64,000 nt of DNA from contig NZ_LTBA01000001.1 of NCBI RefSeq assembly GCF_001594005.1, positions 124,001 to 188,000 of the forward strand, read 5' to 3'. The notes beneath the pieces are model-generated. The model saw only the letters and a program-made list of their open reading frames with translations, did not search any database and was not told the DNA's origin. The position numbers were made by a program, and so were the translations under genes. Source of the stretch: Clostridium tepidiprofundi DSM 19306. GTDB taxonomy: Bacteria > Bacillota > Clostridia > Clostridiales > Clostridiaceae. This document shows, piece after piece, positions 20,484 to 28,636 of the stretch (within the stretch, counting starts at the first letter, position 1; each line of letters starts with the position of its first letter).

Positions 20484-21776
20484 ATGATAAAAGAAACAAA
20501 AGAATTTCTTATTGAAAAGTATAATATAACCGAAAATGTATTAGATATTTATGATAAAGCGATTGAAGATGTAAGCGATGTATTTAAAGAGTTAGATTCA
20601 ATTAGAGAGTTTAATCAACTAAAGGTTCTAAATGCATTACAAGCTGAAATGATTGCTGAATCTCATTTTACAAATTCTACTGGGTATGGATATGGTGATA
20701 TTGGTAGAGATGCATTAGATAAAGTTTATGCACGAATATTTAATTGTGAAAGTGCTTTAGTAAGACCGCATTTTGTAAATGGTACTCATGCAATTGGAGC
20801 TGCTTTATTTGGAAACCTAAGACCAGGAGATACAATGCTGTCGGTATGTGGTTCTCCCTATGATACATTGCATAGTATCATAGGGATAGATAATAATAGT
20901 GGTATAGGCTCATTGGCTGAATTTGGGGTATTATATAAACAAATAGATTTTACAGAAAGCAATGAAATAGATTTTGATAAAATAGAAAATGTTATTAAAA
21001 ATGATTCATCTATAAAATTAGTTCACATACAGCGTTCTACTGGGTATGGTTGGAGAAAATCTTTGTATATATCAGAAATAGAAAAAATAATACGAACTGT
21101 AAAACAAATAAATCCTGAAATAATATGCTTTGTAGATAATTGCTATGGTGAATTTATTGATACAAAAGAACCAACCGATGTAGGTGCAGATTTAATTGCT
21201 GGTTCATTAATTAAAAATATTGGTGGTGGTATAGCACCTACTGGAGGATACATAGCAGGAAAGCATAAATATGTTGAACAAGCATCATATAGATTAACAA
21301 TTCCAGGTATAGGAGGGGAGTGTGGTTCAACATTTGGAGTTATGCGCTCACTATATCAAGGACTGTTTTTAGCTCCGCATATATCAATGGAAGCACTAAA
21401 AGGTGCTATACTCTGTGCTAGAATTATGGAGATTGCTGGTTTTGAAGTTTTGCCTAAATATAATGATAAGAGAAGCGATATTATACAAGCTATTAAATTC
21501 AATGATAAAGAAAAATTGATTCAATTTTGTAAAGGTATACAACATGGCTCACCAATAGATTCATTTGCAGAATGTGAGCCATGGGATATGCCTGGATATT
21601 CTGATCAAGTTATTATGGCAGCTGGAGCATTTATTCAAGGCTCTTCTATAGAATTATCAGCAGATGCACCAATCAGAGAACCATATATTGCTTATTTACA
21701 AGGTGGTTTAACATTTGATCATGCTAAAATTGGTATATTAATTGCGCTTTCTAAAGTGCTATCAGATAAAAAATAG
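20484..21776 (+). CDS. YnbB/aluminium-resistance-family PLP enzyme (methionine gamma-lyase-like)
   Basis: The 430-residue fold-type I PLP protein belongs to the family named after aluminium resistance proteins and often annotated methionine gamma-lyase family. Typical segments are STGYGYGDIGRDALDKVYA, RPHFVNGTHAI, HIQRSTGYGWRKS and the probable PLP lysine in GSLIKNIGGGIAPTGGYIAG. The reaction in vivo is not established for most members. Its position after hfq and before lexA is common in Firmicutes. GGGAG lies upstream of the ATG. Confidence 0.88.
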   Translation: MIKETKEFLIEKYNITENVLDIYDKAIEDVSDVFKELDSIREFNQLKVLNALQAEMIAESHFTNSTGYGYGDIGRDALDKVYARIFNCESALVRPHFVNGTHAIGAALFGNLRPGDTMLSVCGSPYDTLHSIIGIDNNSGIGSLAEFGVLYKQIDFTESNEIDFDKIENVIKNDSSIKLVHIQRSTGYGWRKSLYISEIEKIIRTVKQINPEIICFVDNCYGEFIDTKEPTDVGADLIAGSLIKNIGGGIAPTGGYIAGKHKYVEQASYRLTIPGIGGECGSTFGVMRSLYQGLFLAPHISMEALKGAILCARIMEIAGFEVLPKYNDKRSDIIQAIKFNDKEKLIQFCKGIQHGSPIDSFAECEPWDMPGYSDQVIMAAGAFIQGSSIELSADAPIREPYIAYLQGGLTFDHAKIGILIALSKVLSDKK

Positions 21777-21819
21777 ATGTGAATTACTAAATTATGTGTT
21801 TATACTGTTTAGAAAGTAG

Positions 21820-21865
21820 AATATCTTCAGCTAAGTAAAATTTTTATTAGCTGAAGATATTTTTT
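21820..21865 (+). terminator. Terminator after the YnbB-type gene
   Basis: Perfect 15-bp stem (21820-21834 with 21847-21861) followed by T residues. It overlaps the 3' end of lexA on the other strand, which converges here. Confidence 0.9.
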
Positions 21866-22478
21866 AATATTGTCTGTATATACCTGCAAGTTTTCCAAGA
21901 ATATCACATTGTTTCACAATGATAGGTTCCATATTAGAATTTTCTGGTTGCAATCTGATGTATTCCTTTTCTTTGAAGAACCTCTTCAATGTAGCTTCAT
22001 TATCAATTAATGCAACTACTATGTCTCCATTTTCAGCAACTGAAGTTTTTTCAATAATTGCTAAATCACTATCTAATATTCCAGCATTAATCATACTTTC
22101 TCCAGAGACTTTAAGAATGAAAAGGTCTTTGTTTTTCTTCACAAATTGTAAAGGAATTGAAAATGTATCTTCAACATTTTCAACTGCAAGAATAGGAGAA
22201 CCAGCTGTGATATTACCTATAATAGGTATATCTATCATCTCTTTCTTTATTATAGAGTCTTTTAACAATTCTATGGCTCTTGGTTTAGTTGGATCACGTC
22301 TTATATATCCTAATTTTTCTAATTTAGCCAGATGACCATGGACTGTAGAAGTAGAACTTAAACCAACTGCATAACATATCTCCCTTACTGATGGAGGATA
22401 TCCTTTTTCTTGAATTTGACACTTTATAAATTCGTATATTTCTCTTTGTTTTTTGCCTATATCTCTATTTTTAGTCAT
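21864..22478 (-). CDS. lexA: SOS repressor LexA
   Basis: The 204-residue repressor has an N-terminal winged HTH ([24 protein letters not shown]) and a C-terminal S24 autoprotease domain. The self-cleavage Ala-Gly is in [10 protein letters not shown], the catalytic Ser in SGESMINAG and the Lys in EATLKRFF. RecA filaments trigger self-cleavage after DNA damage. The frame is open to 22526, but the ATG at 22478 follows GGAGGGAAAGGT. The promoter overlaps a LexA box, so it is autoregulated. Confidence 0.97.
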   Translation of the reverse strand: MTKNRDIGKKQREIYEFIKCQIQEKGYPPSVREICYAVGLSSTSTVHGHLAKLEKLGYIRRDPTKPRAIELLKDSIIKKEMIDIPIIGNITAGSPILAVENVEDTFSIPLQFVKKNKDLFILKVSGESMINAGILDSDLAIIEKTSVAENGDIVVALIDNEATLKRFFKEKEYIRLQPENSNMEPIIVKQCDILGKLAGIYRQY

Positions 22479-22511
22479 ACCTTTCCCTCCTAAATATAGC
22501 CATATACAAGA

Positions 22512-22550
22512 ATTATAGCATAGCAATAAATTATTATCAAACCTATGTTC
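22512..22550 (-). promoter_or_regulatory. lexA promoter with overlapping LexA box
   Basis: On the minus strand: TTGATA (complement of 22535-22540), 17-bp spacer, TATAAT (complement of 22512-22517) with an extended TGC. The box GAACATAGGTTT (22539-22550) matches GAAC-N4-GTTC at seven of eight positions and abuts the -35. Confidence 0.85.
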
Positions 22551-22570
22551 TAATAAAATACAATATAAAT

Positions 22571-22599
22571 TTGCATATTAGTGTCTAATCTGATATAAT
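22571..22599 (+). promoter_or_regulatory. Promoter of the Cys-rich protein gene
   Basis: TTGCAT (22571-22576), 17-bp spacer and TATAAT (22594-22599) with extended TGA. It diverges from the lexA promoter; the LexA box ends 20 bp upstream of its -35. Confidence 0.75.
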
Positions 22600-22646
22600 A
22601 CCATACTGAAATATAGTCAAAATACTGGTAAAAGAAGGTTGATGGT

Positions 22647-23072
22647 ATGTCTAAATATTGTATTTTTGATTCGAATAAAATATGCAACAACTGTGGTGAA
22701 TGTGAAACATGCTTACTTTATCCTAATAAAAAATGTACTAACTGCGGTAAATGTTTAGAATTAGAAGGATATGATGTTAAAGCTATCAAAATAACTGATG
22801 TTATTGAAAATACTACAAATAACACTGATAGTACAGATAGCACTGAAACAGATTTATATGAAGAAAAATTTGGCATAACTTATTCAGAGGATTTTTATAC
22901 TTCGCAATGTGATTCAGATACTTCATTTGATATTTTAGATAATGATGATATGTGGGAATATATTGATGATATTGAGAATTTAAATGAAATACTTAATAAT
23001 GAAAGTCTTCTTAATAAATTAGCACATGAAGAATATCCTGGATTTGTTGTACTTAATAAAAGAAAAGGGTAG
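22647..23072 (+). CDS. Cys-rich hypothetical protein divergent from lexA
   Basis: This 141-residue acidic protein has an N-terminal cysteine cluster: CIF..., then CNNCGECETC and CTNCGKC within the first 40 residues. The CxxCGxC pairs suggest a zinc ribbon or an Fe-S site. The rest is acidic and Ser/Thr/Asp-rich, with YIDDIENLNEIL near the end, and has no membrane segment. I do not recognise a characterised family. It diverges from lexA with its own promoter, which raises the question of SOS control. Confidence 0.75.
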   Translation: MSKYCIFDSNKICNNCGECETCLLYPNKKCTNCGKCLELEGYDVKAIKITDVIENTTNNTDSTDSTETDLYEEKFGITYSEDFYTSQCDSDTSFDILDNDDMWEYIDDIENLNEILNNESLLNKLAHEEYPGFVVLNKRKG

Positions 23073-23086
23073 GGGAAGGAAAATGT

Positions 23087-23124
23087 AAGCGAATAATGGT
23101 ATTATATATACCTATTATTCGCTT
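23087..23124. terminator. Hairpin between convergent genes
   Basis: Arms 23087-23101 and 23109-23124 pair with one bulged base, overlapping the 3' end of the recombinase gene. There is no clear T-run, so terminator function is only probable. Confidence 0.5.
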
Positions 23125-24107
23125 GATAAAGGATTTAAACTAACAGCTTCTCTTAGCTTTTCATCATCAACATGTGTGTAAATTTGAGTTGTTGAAACAT
23201 TTTCATGACCTAAGAGTACTTGTAAGCTTCGTATATCAACATTGCCATGCTTGTACATTAAGGTAGCCGCAGTGTGTCTTAATTTATGAGGACTATACTT
23301 ATTTTTGTCTAATCCTGCTTTTTCAATATATTTTTTAACCATTCTTTCAACTGCTCTAGCAGATATCCTCATTTTCTTTGAACTAATAAATAATGCATTA
23401 CTATGTTCAGGTGGAGCCATATCAATTATTTTATCTCTAATTGGCAAATAATTTTCAAGTGCTGAAATGCAAGCCTTATTTAAATATATAGTTCTCTCTT
23501 TATTTCCTTTGCCTATAACAGTTAATGTATCGTAATTTATTTCATTGATATTTATATTGCAAAGTTCTGATAATCTAAGACCGCAGTTTAAGAAAAACAT
23601 GATTATACAGTAATCTCTTTCTTTATTTTTACCATCAATTGCTTGTAATAATCTTCTGCTTTCGTCTAAAGTTAGATAAATAGGGTTTCTTTTTATAAGC
23701 TTTGGAGATTCAAGTTCTTCAGAAGGATCTTCATTAATCATTTTAGCCTTACATTTCAAATACTTAAAAAACGACTTAAGAGAAGCTACTTTTCTTGCAC
23801 GAGCATAGTTACTATTATTTCTATCTATTTCTAAAAAGGTTATAAAGGCAATTAAATCATCTAATTCAATTTCTTTTATTAAATCCTCATTTATATCATT
23901 TATTTTTATTTTATCAAGTTCTGTAATGATATTTTGTGTAATTCCAACTTTGTAAATTTTAATAAATTTAAAAAACAAACTTAAATCAGACTTATATCCA
24001 TTTATGGTATTGATAGATTTTCCTTCGATAGCAAATAAATAATTTAGAAATTTATTCAATATTTTTGGAATTTCAGTATCGTAAATCTTGTTAATATTGT
24101 AATTCAT
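23115..24107 (-). CDS. Tyrosine recombinase, XerC/XerD family
   Basis: The 330-residue protein has an N-terminal SAM-like core-binding domain (about 1-120) and a C-terminal catalytic domain with the complete set: Arg in NCGLRLSEL, Lys in GKGNKERT, HKLRH, LLGHENVSTTQ and the nucleophile Tyr in IYTHV. The length and the GH..VSTTQIYTH pattern match Xer enzymes that resolve chromosome dimers, but two such genes occur in the window and the chromosomal Xer cannot be chosen from sequence. The start is the ATG at 24107 after GGGGGAT. A 23-bp perfect inverted repeat lies 18 bp upstream of the start. Confidence 0.88.
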   Translation of the reverse strand: MNYNINKIYDTEIPKILNKFLNYLFAIEGKSINTINGYKSDLSLFFKFIKIYKVGITQNIITELDKIKINDINEDLIKEIELDDLIAFITFLEIDRNNSNYARARKVASLKSFFKYLKCKAKMINEDPSEELESPKLIKRNPIYLTLDESRRLLQAIDGKNKERDYCIIMFFLNCGLRLSELCNININEINYDTLTVIGKGNKERTIYLNKACISALENYLPIRDKIIDMAPPEHSNALFISSKKMRISARAVERMVKKYIEKAGLDKNKYSPHKLRHTAATLMYKHGNVDIRSLQVLLGHENVSTTQIYTHVDDEKLREAVSLNPLSSE

Positions 24108-24124
24108 AATATCCCCCAATCGAT

Positions 24125-24174
24125 TCCTATTCATAACGTCGTGAAATTTATATTTCACGACGTTATGAATAGGA
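24125..24174. repeat. Perfect 23-bp inverted repeat upstream of the recombinase
   Basis: Arms 24125-24147 and 24152-24174 are exact reverse complements separated by TTAT. The arms include CATAACGTCGTGAAAT. It lies in the 5' untranslated region of the recombinase and is not followed by a T-run, so it is not a simple terminator. Confidence 0.9.
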
Positions 24175-24256
24175 TTACACTCTGCTCTTTTCTAATAATT
24201 ACATCAAAAATACCCACACCACAATTTTATCAAAAATTGAATATAGAATAAAGTAT

Positions 24257-24299
24257 AAAAGCATATAATGCTATATAATTTTATGCATTATATGCTTTT
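24257..24299 (-). terminator. purB terminator
   Basis: Perfect 15-bp stem (24257-24271 with 24285-24299). On the minus strand it runs into TTTTATACTTTATT, downstream of the purB stop. Confidence 0.8.
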
Positions 24300-24392
24300 A
24301 AGTAAATTTGTTTTGATTAAGCATTTGTTTGAAAGAAAATAACAAGCTTACTGATTAGTTATTTTTGAAAATGCTAAAATTTTGATTAAATA

Positions 24393-25823
24393 TTATACTG
24401 TAATATTAGATTCTAATCCAATAATTTCTTTGTTGTCATCTATCATAGGCTTAACATACTCATTAATCAATTCTTCGACTTGTTGAGGTGCTCTTCCAAC
24501 AAATTTAACTGGATCAATAATATTTTCGATTTCTTCTTTAGATAATTTGAAAGTTTTATCATTGATAATTCTATCTATCAAGTCATTTTCAAGCCCAAAT
24601 TCTTTAACTTTTCTTGCAGCTTCCATAGAATGTACTCTAATTTTTTCGTGTAATTCTTGTCTGTCTCCTCCTCTCTTAACGGCTTCCATTAATATGTTTT
24701 CAGTTGCCATAAATGGCAATTCTCTGTTTACGTGTGATTCGATAACTTTAGTATATACTACTAAATTCTTAGAAACATTTAAATATAAATCTAAAACACC
24801 ATCAAGAGCAAGAAATGCTTCAGATATAGCTATTCTTTTATTTGCAGAGTCATCTAAAGTCCTTTCAAACCATTGGGTTGAAGCTGTTATAGCAGGATTT
24901 AACGAATTTACAATTATATATCTTGATAAAGCACCAATTCTTTCACTTCTCATAGGATTTCTTTTATATGCCATAGCTGAAGAACCTATTTGTTTCTTTT
25001 CAAACGGTTCTTCTATTTCTTTCATGCTTTGCAATAGTCTTATATCATTACTAAATTTATATGCGCTCTGTGCTATTTCTGAAAGTGTATTTAAAACTAT
25101 AGAATCTATCTTTCTTGAATAAGTTTGACCTGATACTGGATATGTATCATTGAAACCCATTTTTCTTGCAACAAGCTCATCTAATTTTTTAACTTTATCA
25201 CTATCATCATTAAAAAGCTTCATAAAGCTCGCTTGTGTGCCCGTAGTGCCTTTTACTCCTCTTAATTTAATATTATCTATAACAAAATTTAAATTATGAT
25301 AATCAAGTATTAATTCATATATCCATAAAGATGCTCTCTTACCTACAGTAGTTAATTGTGCAGGCTGGAAATGTGTAAACCCTAATGTTGGCAAATCTTT
25401 GTATTTTAAAGCAAAATTTGATAGAGAATATATTATGTTTACTATTTTTTTTCTTATTAGTATTAAAGCTTCCTTCATAATTATCAAATCAGTATTATCT
25501 CCAACAAAACAAGATGTTGCACCTAAATGTATTATTCCTTTTGCATTTGGACACTGCAGACCATATGCATATACATGACTCATTACATCATGTCTAATTT
25601 CTTTTTCCTTTTCTTCAGCAACTTCATAATTAATATTATCAATATTTTCTTTTAGTTCTTGTATCTGTTCTTTTTTAATATTAAGTCCTAATTCCATTTC
25701 ACTCTCTGCAAGTGCTACCCAAAGTTTTCTCCATGTTTTAAATTTCATATCATCAGAAAAAAGATAAGACATTTCTTTTGATGCGTATCTGCTATTTAGT
25801 GGTGTATTATATTTTGTTCTCAT
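24393..25823 (-). CDS. purB: Adenylosuccinate lyase
   Basis: The 476-residue enzyme cleaves SAICAR to AICAR and adenylosuccinate to AMP, both releasing fumarate. Landmarks: RHDVMSHVYAYG (general acid region), HLGATSCFVGDNTD, TGTQASFMKLF and the fumarase/aspartase-superfamily signature IGSSAMAYKRNP with the catalytic Ser loop. GGAGGT precedes the ATG. It stands alone, away from other purine genes. Confidence 0.95.
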   Translation of the reverse strand: MRTKYNTPLNSRYASKEMSYLFSDDMKFKTWRKLWVALAESEMELGLNIKKEQIQELKENIDNINYEVAEEKEKEIRHDVMSHVYAYGLQCPNAKGIIHLGATSCFVGDNTDLIIMKEALILIRKKIVNIIYSLSNFALKYKDLPTLGFTHFQPAQLTTVGKRASLWIYELILDYHNLNFVIDNIKLRGVKGTTGTQASFMKLFNDDSDKVKKLDELVARKMGFNDTYPVSGQTYSRKIDSIVLNTLSEIAQSAYKFSNDIRLLQSMKEIEEPFEKKQIGSSAMAYKRNPMRSERIGALSRYIIVNSLNPAITASTQWFERTLDDSANKRIAISEAFLALDGVLDLYLNVSKNLVVYTKVIESHVNRELPFMATENILMEAVKRGGDRQELHEKIRVHSMEAARKVKEFGLENDLIDRIINDKTFKLSKEEIENIIDPVKFVGRAPQQVEELINEYVKPMIDDNKEIIGLESNITV

Positions 25824-25874
25824 AATTTACCTCCATATACGTACATAAACATAATTTTATTGTTATTCATTCAT

Positions 25875-25903
25875 ATTATAACATATAGTTTGTTTAATGA
25901 TAA
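25875..25903 (-). promoter_or_regulatory. purB promoter
   Basis: TTATCA (complement of 25898-25903), 17-bp spacer, TATAAT (complement of 25875-25880) with extended TGT. No purine riboswitch motif was found between it and the gene. Confidence 0.6.
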
Positions 25904-26014
25904 TAATTTTGTTCGGATAACTTAAATATTTATGTAGTAATATTTTCGTTACCATATAAATATATTTTTAATAAATAACTTTATAATATACTCGTTATAT
26001 AAAAGGAGGTTCTT

Positions 26015-26224
26015 ATGTATAAATTTAATTTATTTGATAAAGTATCATTTGTATTAGTTATTATTGGAGCAATAACATGGTGCATTTTTGGATTAACAGC
26101 TGATTTCAATCTTATAAGATGCATATTTGGAAACTTATCTCCAGTATTAGAAAGAATAATTTATATTTTAATAGGAGTTTCGGGTATGAATCTTCTTGTA
26201 ATGGCAATCAAAGTAAAAAAATGA
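26015..26224 (+). CDS. DUF378 family small membrane protein
   Basis: The 69-residue protein has two membrane segments (about residues 10-29 and 46-66) joined by a short polar loop, and resembles YuzA-like DUF378 proteins. The function of the family is unknown. AAAGGAGGTT gives a strong ribosome-binding site, and a clear terminator follows, so it is a monocistronic gene. Confidence 0.8.
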   Translation: MYKFNLFDKVSFVLVIIGAITWCIFGLTADFNLIRCIFGNLSPVLERIIYILIGVSGMNLLVMAIKVKK

Positions 26225-26235
26225 AGCTTCATAAT

Positions 26236-26280
26236 ATGATAAAACACAGGTTAATTTATAACCCTGTGTTTTATCATTAA
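26236..26280 (+). terminator. Terminator of the DUF378 gene
   Basis: Perfect 15-bp stem (26236-26250 with 26263-26277). No T-run follows outside the stem; the TTTT is inside the 3' arm. It may also act on the opposite strand. Confidence 0.75.
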
Positions 26281-26352
26281 GCATATAAAAATAAATAATT
26301 AAAATATACAATGTATATTTTGCGAAATACAAAGATTTGTTTTTATCTGAAA

Positions 26353-27219
26353 TTAAATATATATTGCAATTGGTAAAACTTCTATCATTGAACCATCAAT
26401 ATTCTGCAAATAGCTATTATAATTTTCAATTAAATCAGTATTTATCAATATTTTATTTATGAATTGATTAGAGCATTCTTCATTGAGTAAGTCAAAGCAA
26501 GTTCCATTTAACATATGAACAATATTTCTATTATTAGTATTTTTCATCTTTTTTGTTATTTTACCTAAAATAGTAACACGTTCATTGTCAATATAATCAA
26601 TGTTATCTAGTAGATATCTATTTTCTAACGGAACAATCATTCTTGAGTTTGAACCATACAATTTTTCAGTTATATAATTTAAACATCTGTTATTAGCTAA
26701 GTCATTTACTTGTTTTTTTAATTTTTCTAAAACTTCATATCTAAAATTTTTATTAATATCTCTACTGTTATCAAATGGTAAAAAAGTAAGTTCCATTTCA
26801 ATAGCATTAATTATGTCACATACATATTCTAATATGGGATTCTTTTTTAGTATGCATTGAAACTCTACAAAGTCTTTTTCATTAATTTTTTCTAAGTTGG
26901 AGGCAGTACTAATTTTTTTTAATAAATTATTCCTATCCAATATTTTTCTGATTCTACCCATAATTTCAATGTCAATTGATATATTTTTTTCAGTATGTTC
27001 TCTTGAGAATTCATTGAGAAATTGTATATTCATATCACCTTGTATATATTTTTTACAATTATCATATGTCAATTCACTCAATGGAGTATTAATATTAATA
27101 GACATTTGGTTTCTTGAATTCGTGGTTCTACTTTCCTCGAATTCATTGAGAATTATTGTAAATAAACTTTTAATTATAACATTGTTAATGTAAAGTGGAA
27201 TAATTACTCTATCATTCAT
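26353..27219 (-). CDS. Hypothetical protein, DUF6414-like
   Basis: This 288-residue protein is not firmly recognised. The opening RVIIPLYINNVIIKSLFTIIL, the mid-section KDFVEFQCILKKNPILEYVCDIINAIE and the later VTILGKITKK resemble DUF6414-type proteins, whose function is unknown. It has no signal peptide or membrane helix. GGTGA lies upstream of the ATG at 27219; an earlier ATG at 27231 overlaps that site. It is preceded by the terminator of the S1-protein gene. Confidence 0.65.
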   Translation of the reverse strand: MNDRVIIPLYINNVIIKSLFTIILNEFEESRTTNSRNQMSININTPLSELTYDNCKKYIQGDMNIQFLNEFSREHTEKNISIDIEIMGRIRKILDRNNLLKKISTASNLEKINEKDFVEFQCILKKNPILEYVCDIINAIEMELTFLPFDNSRDINKNFRYEVLEKLKKQVNDLANNRCLNYITEKLYGSNSRMIVPLENRYLLDNIDYIDNERVTILGKITKKMKNTNNRNIVHMLNGTCFDLLNEECSNQFINKILINTDLIENYNSYLQNIDGSMIEVLPIAIYI

Positions 27220-27230
27220 AATATTCACCA

Positions 27231-27272
27231 TAGAAAAAGAAATTATATTTTATTTTATAATTTCTTTTTCTA
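27231..27272 (-). terminator. Terminator between the S1 gene and the DUF6414-like gene
   Basis: Perfect 17-bp A/T-rich inverted repeat (27231-27247 with 27256-27272). Read as a shorter GAAATTATA stem on the minus strand it is followed by TTTTTCT, as an intrinsic terminator would be. Confidence 0.6.
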
Positions 27273-27297
27273 TTTTAGAACAAATTCAATAACTAAA

Positions 27298-28470
27298 TTA
27301 GTCAAAATTTAAATTTTTTAATTTATCCTTTAATAAATCTCCTACAGTAACTTTTTCCTCATCTTCAGAATAACTAATAAATTCGTCATCAGTTTTATCA
27401 GATACCTCTTTCATACTTAAACTCAATTTCTTTTTATTTTCATCAATGTCAAGTATTTTGACTTTAACGATATCTCCGATGTTTACTATGCTTGAAGGTT
27501 TCATATTCATTTCATTTGATAGTTCAGTTACGTGAACAAGCCCTTCAATACCTGGTTCAATTTCTATAAATGCACCAAAATCAGCAATTTTAACAACAGT
27601 ACCTTCAACTATATCTCCAATTTTATATTTTTGTGTTATTTTATCCCAAGGATTTAGATTTACATCTTTTAATGCTAATGATATTCTTTTTTTATCCTTA
27701 TCAAAATCAAGTACATATACTTCTACAGAATCGCCTACTTTAACAACCTCAGAAGGGTTACTTACTCTTCTCCACGATAAATCAGAAATATGTATTAATC
27801 CATCTATTCCCCCCAAATCAACAAATGCTCCGAATTTTGTAAGTTTACTTACTTTACCTTTCCTTTTTTCGCCTTTTTTTATGTCAGCCCATAATTTATC
27901 TCTTTTAGCTTTTAACTCTTCTTTTTGAACTTCTTTAGCTGATAACACTATCTTTTTTTTATCTTTTTCTAAATCTATAATCTTAACAGTTAATTTCTTA
28001 CCAACATAATCATCTAAGTTTTCAACATACGATATTGATAGCTGTGATACGGGTATAAATGCTCTTAATCCTTTGATTTCAGCAGTTAATCCACCATTTA
28101 CTTTCTCTTTAGTAACTATATCTAAATTTGTACCCTTTTTATAATATTCTTTCAATTCATCCCAAACTTTGATGCTATCAGCTCTTTTTTTAGATAAAAC
28201 TACATTACCTTCTTCATCGCTAACTTTTAGTATATATACATAAATTTCATCATCTTCTTTTATAATATCTTTTGTATTAATATTTTTATCATAGGATAAT
28301 TCATCTTTTGATATAATTCCATCTGCCATATACCCTATATTAACCATAACTTCGTTTTCAGATACAGAAATTACTTTTCCCAATACAATGTCTCCTCTGT
28401 GTATTACAGGAACATTAGTATACATATAATCCATAGTTTCATTGATATTTTCTACGCTAGTAGTTACCAA
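27298..28470 (-). CDS. Four-domain S1 RNA-binding protein (RpsA-like)
   Basis: The 390-residue protein consists of four S1 OB-fold domains. They start near HRGDIVLGKVISV, GTNLDIVTKEKVNGG, GEKRKGKVSKLTKFGAFVDL and GDIVEGTVVKIADFGAFIEI, followed by an acidic/Lys-rich tail. It is a paralogue of the S1 half of the fusion at 6474-8387. Firmicute S1-like proteins are not always ribosomal, so its role in translation or RNA binding is open. The start is taken as TTG at 28470, eight bases after AAGGAG; ATG 28476 and GTG 28479 lie too close to that site. Confidence 0.85.
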   Translation of the reverse strand: MVTTSVENINETMDYMYTNVPVIHRGDIVLGKVISVSENEVMVNIGYMADGIISKDELSYDKNINTKDIIKEDDEIYVYILKVSDEEGNVVLSKKRADSIKVWDELKEYYKKGTNLDIVTKEKVNGGLTAEIKGLRAFIPVSQLSISYVENLDDYVGKKLTVKIIDLEKDKKKIVLSAKEVQKEELKAKRDKLWADIKKGEKRKGKVSKLTKFGAFVDLGGIDGLIHISDLSWRRVSNPSEVVKVGDSVEVYVLDFDKDKKRISLALKDVNLNPWDKITQKYKIGDIVEGTVVKIADFGAFIEIEPGIEGLVHVTELSNEMNMKPSSIVNIGDIVKVKILDIDENKKKLSLSMKEVSDKTDDEFISYSEDEEKVTVGDLLKDKLKNLNFD

Positions 28471-28585
28471 AATCATCACTCCTTGTAAAATTTCTTGTCT
28501 TAGTTAATAGAAAATTTCTAGTTCACATAATATTATATCAAAATTGTATATATTAAACACATTATTTTTCACACAGAAATATATA

Positions 28586-28626
28586 AAAAATATGCTAGGA
28601 ATATAAAACATATCCCAGCATATTTT
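28586..28626 (-). terminator. Terminator of the crotonase gene
   Basis: Stem between 28587-28604 and 28609-28626 with a mismatch and a bulge, flanked by A-run and T-run, hence potentially bidirectional. It lies 10 bp after the crotonase stop. Confidence 0.82.
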
Positions 28627-28636
28627 TGCTTACTCA

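Noticed and set aside
24125-24174. Intrinsic terminator reading of the 23-bp inverted repeat
   Set aside because: No T-run follows on either strand and it lies upstream, not downstream, of a gene in the reading direction.
25824-26014. Purine riboswitch upstream of purB
   Set aside because: None of the conserved junction or loop segments of the purine aptamer could be found in the short leader.
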